Source: Hedera helix
Lineage: Eukaryota; Streptophyta; Magnoliopsida; Apiales; Araliaceae
Direction: 5' to 3'
Assembly: GCA_947179155.2 (NCBI GenBank)
Contig: OX359286.1
Location: forward strand, 37,353,408-37,417,407
DNA length: 64,000 bases
The notes under the pieces are model-generated. The model saw only the letters and a list, made by a program, of their open reading frames with translations. It did no database searches and was not told where the DNA came from. A program made the position numbers and the translations under genes. Below are positions 58,381 through 64,000 of this stretch, one piece after another (the first letter of the stretch is position 1; every line of letters starts with the position of its first letter).

Positions 58381-58640
58381 TTAGTGATGCAATTGTAAAT
58401 TTATCTCCAATTCAATGATAAAAATAATATTTAATACTTTCACGTTATTTTTTTGTTAAATGGTTAACGGTCTTTGACGAAAATTTTACTTTTTATAAAA
58501 AAAATTGAGTAAAATAACGCAATTATAAAAATATTTAGTATAATAATACATATATAAATTAGAATTGAGTACATTGAGAAAAAATTGATTTTACCCCGTT
58601 GAAAAACAATGTCAATTTAATTAGTGAATCTCGAGTTGCC

Positions 58641-58679
<39 letters not shown>

Positions 58680-59049
58680 ACCCAAGTATATATATATAGA
58701 TTGCGACTTTTAATCAATCAATCTACAGAAATACAAAGGTGGAAAGTGCAAAGATGCTATTCCATTCTGGGGTCTACTATCTATATATGGTCAAACTATC
58801 ATCAATCAGAACAAACGTTTGTGGTATATGTCGATCGTACCCATGAACAAAAGGAGGAGATTAATTGGTGTTAAATCATAAAAGATAATAGCCATACCAT
58901 ACTTTACCAAAATCATCAGTGTTTTAGTCGGACCTATAAATTAGAAAAATTATGACTTATTCTTAGAATATGATTACAGTATACTTTATTTTTTTTATAT
59001 AAAATTATATCTTATTTTTAGAGTATGACTACAGTATACTCTACCTTCT

Positions 59050-59430
59050 CACGTAAGAGTGGGGTTTACACGTGGTGGAATCCGTGTGGAACTCATCCTC
59101 ATATAAGAATGGTGAAACATACCGTAATTATATTCCAGGGATATAGAATAACACCTCTATAAATTGACTCATATCTCACGTACAGAAATAAAAATATAAA
59201 ATATTAAATTAGAAATAAAAAAAGAAAAAAGGAAAAAAGAATACTAAGAATATATGTCTATACGTGATGGGGCCCGTGTGGAACTCATCCTCATGTGAGA
59301 GTGGTGGAGCATATTGTAGTCACTCTAAGAGTATGAAATAACACTTCTATAAATTGACTCATATCTCACGTACAGGAATAAAAATATAAAATAGAAAATT
59401 AGAAATAGAAAAAGGAAAGAAGAAGACCAA

Positions 59431-59440
<10 letters not shown>
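59050..59440 (+). repeat. 192-bp tandem duplication
   Basis: GTGTGGAACTCATCCTCAT occurs at 59084 and 59276; TATAAATTGACTCATATCTC and ACGTACAG.AATAAAAATAT follow in both. A shorter third relic (TTCTTAGAATATGATTACAG) precedes near 58955. Copies have diverged by roughly one base in ten by eye. Non-coding. Confidence 0.8.
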
Positions 59441-59477
<37 letters not shown>

Positions 59478-60043
59478 GGTTCAAAATTATATCTCTTAAA
59501 TAATATATTATCTTCTTTTAATATTATTTACAAAAAATTAAAATAATGTCATTTTGATAAAAATATACTATTTAAAAAAAATATAATATTTAAAAAATAT
59601 ATTTTAAATTCGTTCTTTCTATATATATCTAGATATTTTTTGCGAGTACAATGTCTATTTTATGTAGCAAAATTATGATGATGATGTGATGCCTACGGCC
59701 TTAAAAGATAGATATTTAATTGGTAATGTATTGTTGAATGTTGCTTGTTTTGTGTGTGTGTGTTATATGTGTAAATATATACTTTAAAATACATTTTCCA
59801 CTTATATTTTTTTTTGATCGGCAAGTACATTTTTCACTTGTTTATGTCAAAAAAATGAATAAAATGAAAATAGATATAAGTACAAATAAAATTGATTTGA
59901 ATCCATATTTAATAGTTGTAGGCACGGAAATTGCGTACCTTGCTAGGGTTAAGGTTCGTAATTATGGTGGAAGCGAGAAATTCACAAAAGATACAGAATT
60001 GGTTGAAAGATTGGAGAGGGGATCGAAAAGAATCGGTGAGCAA

Positions 60044-60509
60044 CTACTAAAGTAACACGTGGCAGAACTCCAGGATCACGGGGTAACCGCTGGTGTCCCG
60101 GAGCCGTAACAGGTGTTTCGAGTAAATTCCAAATAGACAAGCTAATACTTTTATTTACTCGATGAGGAGTCGATCACAAATTCTCAATTCCTTTCGACGT
60201 CCTTCTTGTTGAGAGAGAGAAAGAGTGATTCTATATGGCTAGAATTCTCAAGTCTTTTTCCTTCCAAATGTTTCCCCTCCTTCACTTGTTAGGTGAATGA
60301 TATTTATAGGATCCATGACATGTGTCAGACACATGTCAAGAGTAAAATTTTCAGAAATCCCTTAATGATAAGAAAATTCCTGAAATATCCCTGGTTACCC
60401 AGGTAATGCCCAAATTACCCAATTCTTCTAGCTACCAATCCAATCTCTCAACCGATTCCCAAACACGAGTAGTCTCCACGAGCCTTCTGCCTTGGGACTC
60501 ATGACAACA
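60044..60509 (-). repeat. LTR-like or promoter-like segment
   Basis: GC-richer than its surroundings. On the minus strand it begins TGTTGTCATGAGTCCCAAGG and carries a perfect inverted repeat (60316-60338: arms TGACATGTGTC and GACACATGTCA around one A) just before CCTATAAATATC (TATA box, about 60302-60312) and a purine-rich leader. This layout fits the U3-R part of an unrelated LTR, but no second LTR, primer site or target duplication was found. It could also be the promoter of a lost gene. Confidence 0.4.
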
Positions 60510-63014
60510 ACTCTTAAATTATATTTTTTGATCTTTAGCTGTTCGTTGTCCGTTATTTTATTTTAGGTCATTCAATATTAACCCTAATTTCATTTATGAC
60601 CATTTAATGTGAATCTTAATTTTATTTCTGGGCTCGCAGTAGTACAAGTACATTTCTAGGGGTTGCTAGGGAGGATACTTAAGCATGCAGAGATACAAGC
60701 TATGCCAACAGTGTACATCCCAAATAATGCTCAGGGAGTCGGGGTATGTATCCAGTAGACATGAACATACGTCCTAACAACACAACAATGCTCAGTGCAT
60801 AGCAGCATATAACAACATACATCCGAATAACAGTATACATATGACATATGAACACATATCTCGATACAACAATATACAATAATTTCAATATACATTCCAA
60901 TCAATTTAGGCTAACAGTATACATCCCAATATAGCAACACAATATATGATTTGTTCAATATATTTAGGGCTATACAAAATTAGCATTTTTTTAACCCTAA
61001 CTACAAAAAAAATAATTAACACCTAACCCTTTAATTGAAGGTAACAATGGAAACCAAAATAATGCAGCCTAAATCTAAAAATCTTAGGGTTTTTATGGAT
61101 AAATTAGGACTTTTGGGGTAGATATAAAATAATATTAGAAAATAGATGAAAAATGAGAAGAGATTTGCAAGAGATCGGTGAGGAAATTAAAAGAAGAAAA
61201 AGCGGAAGAATGAATAACCCAAGCGCAGAGAGAGAGAGAGAGAGAGATGAAGGAAAAAAGAAATGAAAAAAAGACTGATTGGTCTTGGGTTAGTAAAAAA
61301 AAATAATTATTTTTAATAAAATTTTATTGAAAATAATTCCTTCAGAAATAAGGTTATTTTTTACGAAATTCTGTTTATATTAAATTGCCGCACACAAGAA
61401 TAATGCCGTCATAACCAAAGGTTTAACCTTGACAGAATTTCTGATGAAAAGTCTTAATTTCAATGAATTTATCATCGATAAAATATTCTGTCAAAACTAA
61501 TTTAATTTTGATAAAATTATTTACGTCAAAGATAAATCTTTCGGAATTAAAAAATATTCTTGTAATATAACCTAGGAACCCCTAAAAGATTTAAAGTTGC
61601 AACTCATGATTGCTTTTTTACTGTTATAAACCAAAACAAAAGAACAAACATGGACGTACAAAATTCGAGGCTTAAAATTTTAGGGTATCATTTTAATCAT
61701 TTAGGGTTAGCTACCCCACCATTCTTTGATGCTTTAGGTATATATGGCAAGGCAATAATTGATCCGCCAACCAAAAAGGAAAGCAAGCAATTAATGTAGT
61801 AGTAGTCGATAGAGAGTCTAGTGGCCAACCAGCAACAAACATCTTTGATAAAGTTAATATAGTTTGGGATCGAAGGTGGCGCGTGATACTGCACTGTATG
61901 TCCGAATTCGTACATATGAAGTGACCTGATAGTAAGTTTAGTTTGCTCCATTTGTATATCTCACACGTTGGACAACTTTTTTCTTAAAGTTTTCGACCAA
62001 AATATATATATATATATATATAAAGAGAGATGAAATGATCGATAGTTATATTTGTAAAAATAACATACTTTCATGACACATTTTTTTAACTTAAATTTAA
62101 TTTAATGGCCAAATATTTTATTCGTACGCATAATTAAATTACGAACGAAAACATAATTTTTCTTTATATTCTCTTTTCAAAAATATAATCATGCATCCTG
62201 CTTTGAATAAAAGCATGCACAACACGTCAACACCAATCTTCATATATTATTGGAGGTGGAAAGAAAGAGCACGCTCCTTTTTAAGAAATTTCATTTAATT
62301 GATTAATATTTTGATAATTTGTTATTTTAAAATTTTTAATGAAAATCAAACATATGAATCGAACAAAACTCATTACTTACATGTCACGAATCCCGTAAAA
62401 TTTTAATAAAAGTAGTACTATATGGACTACCAACTCCTTCACTTACCTCATGTCCATTGTAAATATTTCATCCGTTTTTAATTATAAAATTATTATTAAT
62501 TTTTAAAAGTCAATTAAATATATTTTTAAATACAAAATTGAGATAATTTATTAAAAACTGTAAAATAATAAATCTTATAATGAAAAATATTTTTTTGATA
62601 GTTTGCAATAGTTATTATTGTATTGACTAAAACTAATATAATTCATGTTAATTTTGAACTTAAAATGTTTTAAATTGATTTTAAAAAATTAATTATAACA
62701 TTTTATTTTAAAACTAATAGTGTATTAGTTTTGAGTTTCTTATTACGAATTGAGCTTAATTGTGTAGAACAAAATTACTCTACCAATTGGGACCAATTCA
62801 CCAAGCCCAATAACTGTGGAGGCCTGGAATGGAAAAGACATACTCGTTAATAAACCTATAATGGGTAAAACTATGTGGAGATTAAAACCGGACCAAAAGG
62901 GGTTTTGGTCCAAGATACGAACCAAGAGATATTTGCATAGTTGGAGGAATTAGGAATATGGTTTAAAATGGTAGTCCTGTAACCTTGTGGGAGGATAACT
63001 AGACTGGGACAGGT

Positions 63015-63832
63015 ATCTGATTATTCGATTATAATCGAATTGAATAAGTTATTTGATTATAATCGAAAATCGAAATTATCAAAAATTTAATATTCAAACA
63101 ACTAACCAAAAACTGAACTAACCGATAACCGAAATTAAATTTCATTTTTTGTCAAGCAAAAAAATTCTAAATCTCACTGGTCACGGATCCTTTATACGAA
63201 GTGCAAAGATCTCAGCTTTGAGGAGATTGGGTAAACTGTAGTGTGCTGGTACATTGTAAATAGTAATATAATTTAGTTTCAGGCTCTGTTTTGTAAAGAA
63301 TGACAGATACCATTTACTAAAAATGCTCTAGTTTCAGTGACAATACAAGGCTACAAGTTGTAGCATGACAGTTGTCTATGAAGAAAGAAAGGAAAATTAT
63401 AGTAATGCTCTAAATTGAATGCATCATCTCTTATTCATTTCTTATCACTGGAGTCAATTATGAATACTAGCTCATTCAAAACCATTAACGTAAGACGGGC
63501 ACTGTGCATTTGGGAGCCACTGACATCCATGGGTTTCCAATTTGGCATTCAACATCAGCAAACGTTTGCTTGGACAAAAATATGGCAAGTCTTCTACACT
63601 GCTATCTAATTTATTTTCAGTCTTCCAAATTACTCAAAAATGCTTGGACTAATTTAGTTATTCCGTTATCCGAATAACAAAAATTCAAGAACTAAACTCA
63701 AACCCAAAAATCAAATATTAAAACGGGTATAACCGAAATAAAAAAAAATAACCGAATAACCGAAATAATTCGATTAAAAATTTTCTTTTCGATTCGGTTA
63801 TTCGATTTTATTCGTTTTTTGCTCAGTTCTAA
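63015..63832. mobile_element. hAT-like element D (818 bp) carrying a gene 3' end
   Basis: Perfect 8-bp duplication GGACAGGT (63007-63014 and 63833-63840). Subterminal zones rich in ATTCGATTATAATCGA on the left and CGAATAACCGAAATAATTCG on the right. Terminal inverted repeats proper are weak, so the left end may be damaged. The centre (about 63140-63640) is different: less AT-rich and containing a plausible coding end on the minus strand. Confidence 0.75.
63472..63633 (-). pseudogene. Captured 3' terminal exon fragment of an unknown gene
   Basis: The minus strand is open for 53 codons from 63633 to a TGA at 63472-63474, including SKRLLMLNAKLETHGCQWLP and then CPSYVNGFE at the end. Residue composition looks like real protein (Cys, Trp, His, balanced charge), unlike the repeat-derived ORFs nearby. 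The sequence beyond the stop (down to about 63160) looks like a 3' untranslated region. I do not recognise the protein. No other exons are present, so it cannot be functional here. Confidence 0.4.
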
Positions 63833-63840
63833 GGACAGGT

Positions 63841-64000
63841 GTACTTCATCTCTTTTAGTTGGGTCTTTAAAAGTCACAGATGATAAATTAAAGGGATTGA
63901 TATTTTTATAAATAAAAATAATGGTTTTATAAAATATCTTTTATATGAATAATAAATGAGACGTACACTAATGTAAGAAATTTTTTATAAAAATATTAAA
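63841..64000. other. Spacer at right edge
   Basis: AT-rich, nothing recognised. Confidence 0.5.

Larger units (their letters stand above)
54433..58597. mobile_element. Mutator-like foldback element Y, split by a solo LTR
   Basis: Perfect 9-bp duplication GTTGAAAAA (54424-54432 and 58598-58606), the Mutator length. Left end GGGTTAAATCAATTTGTCCC; right end, read inward, GGGGTAAAATCAATTTTTTC. The inverted arms extend inward over 200 bp, sharing GTAAAATTTTCGTCAAAGAC and CGTTAACCA. The centre is a run of AT-rich units with TTATTATTA and TAACGGAGATG. After removing the solo LTR and its target duplication about 1.07 kb remains. No coding capacity. Related to element X at 46219. Confidence 0.85.
58607..63006. 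other. Gene-poor spacer
   Basis: About 4.4 kb with no gene that I can support. Contains (AT)n at 58643-58676 and 59433-59476, a 192-bp duplication (59050-59440), an LTR-like segment (60044-60509), an (AG)n run near 61227-61247 and a short (AT)n near 61994-62011. Minus-strand ORFs at 61697-61951 and 62743-62925 have no recognisable content. Confidence 0.55.

Noticed and set aside
58599..58874. 91-codon ORF with a YIYIYIYI run
   Set aside because: Translation of an (AT)n microsatellite.
59738..60055. 105-codon plus-strand ORF
   Set aside because: Starts in low-complexity GT/T-rich sequence; composition shifts midway and no domain is visible.
61697..61951. 84-codon minus-strand ORF with a hydrophobic stretch
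   Set aside because: No signal peptide at its start, no known family, no supporting neighbours.
1..64000. tRNA, rRNA or organellar DNA insertion
   Set aside because: No cloverleaf, rRNA or plastid/mitochondrial gene was recognised; the only tRNA-related sequences are the primer-binding sites of the LTR elements.

Overview
The window is nuclear DNA of a flowering plant, most likely a eudicot. The evidence is the intron-split R2R3-MYB, ribosomal protein S10, polygalacturonase and SPIRAL1-like genes, a 713-residue plant PPR protein, chromovirus-type Ty3/gypsy elements, and many short hAT, Mutator and other MITE-like elements in AT-rich spacers. The species cannot be told from the sequence.

Layout. 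1-18397 is a retrotransposon nest: an old minus-strand Ty3/gypsy pol remnant (1-680, 7858-8142, 17755-18397) split by two recent plus-strand insertions of its own family, each with a perfect 5-bp target duplication. The first (681-7857) has lost nearly its whole interior. The second (8143-17754) has two 2941-bp LTRs, an unrecognised 206-codon ORF where gag should be, no reverse transcriptase core, and an open RNase H-integrase-chromodomain frame. 20797-22678 is an R2R3-MYB closely resembling MYB103. 25956-28246 encodes ribosomal protein eS10. 29322-31463 (minus) encodes a PLS-type PPR protein convergent with eS10. 34734-36740 (minus) is a 5'-truncated Ty1/copia element. 36854-39926 (minus) is a six-exon GH28 polygalacturonase. 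49409-49882 (minus) is a SPIRAL1-like microtubule protein. The rest is spacer filled with small DNA transposons and microsatellites. A solo LTR of the same gypsy family (54911-57998) sits inside a Mutator-like foldback element.

How the parts relate. There are no operons; the five host genes are independent single-gene units. MYB103-like proteins, polygalacturonases and SPIRAL1 proteins all act on the plant cell wall or on cortical microtubules, but nothing in the sequence shows that these three are co-regulated. The most unusual material is in the mobile DNA: a recently moved gypsy copy without reverse transcriptase that carries an unknown gag-position ORF and a duplicated primer-binding site; an element reduced to a 266-bp interior; a hAT element carrying a MYB fragment; another hAT-like element carrying the 3' end of an unknown gene; and a set of hAT elements with related termini but different subterminal repeat motifs. 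Exon borders were assigned by eye from splice sites and reading frame. Transposon ends were assigned from target duplications and terminal repeats.
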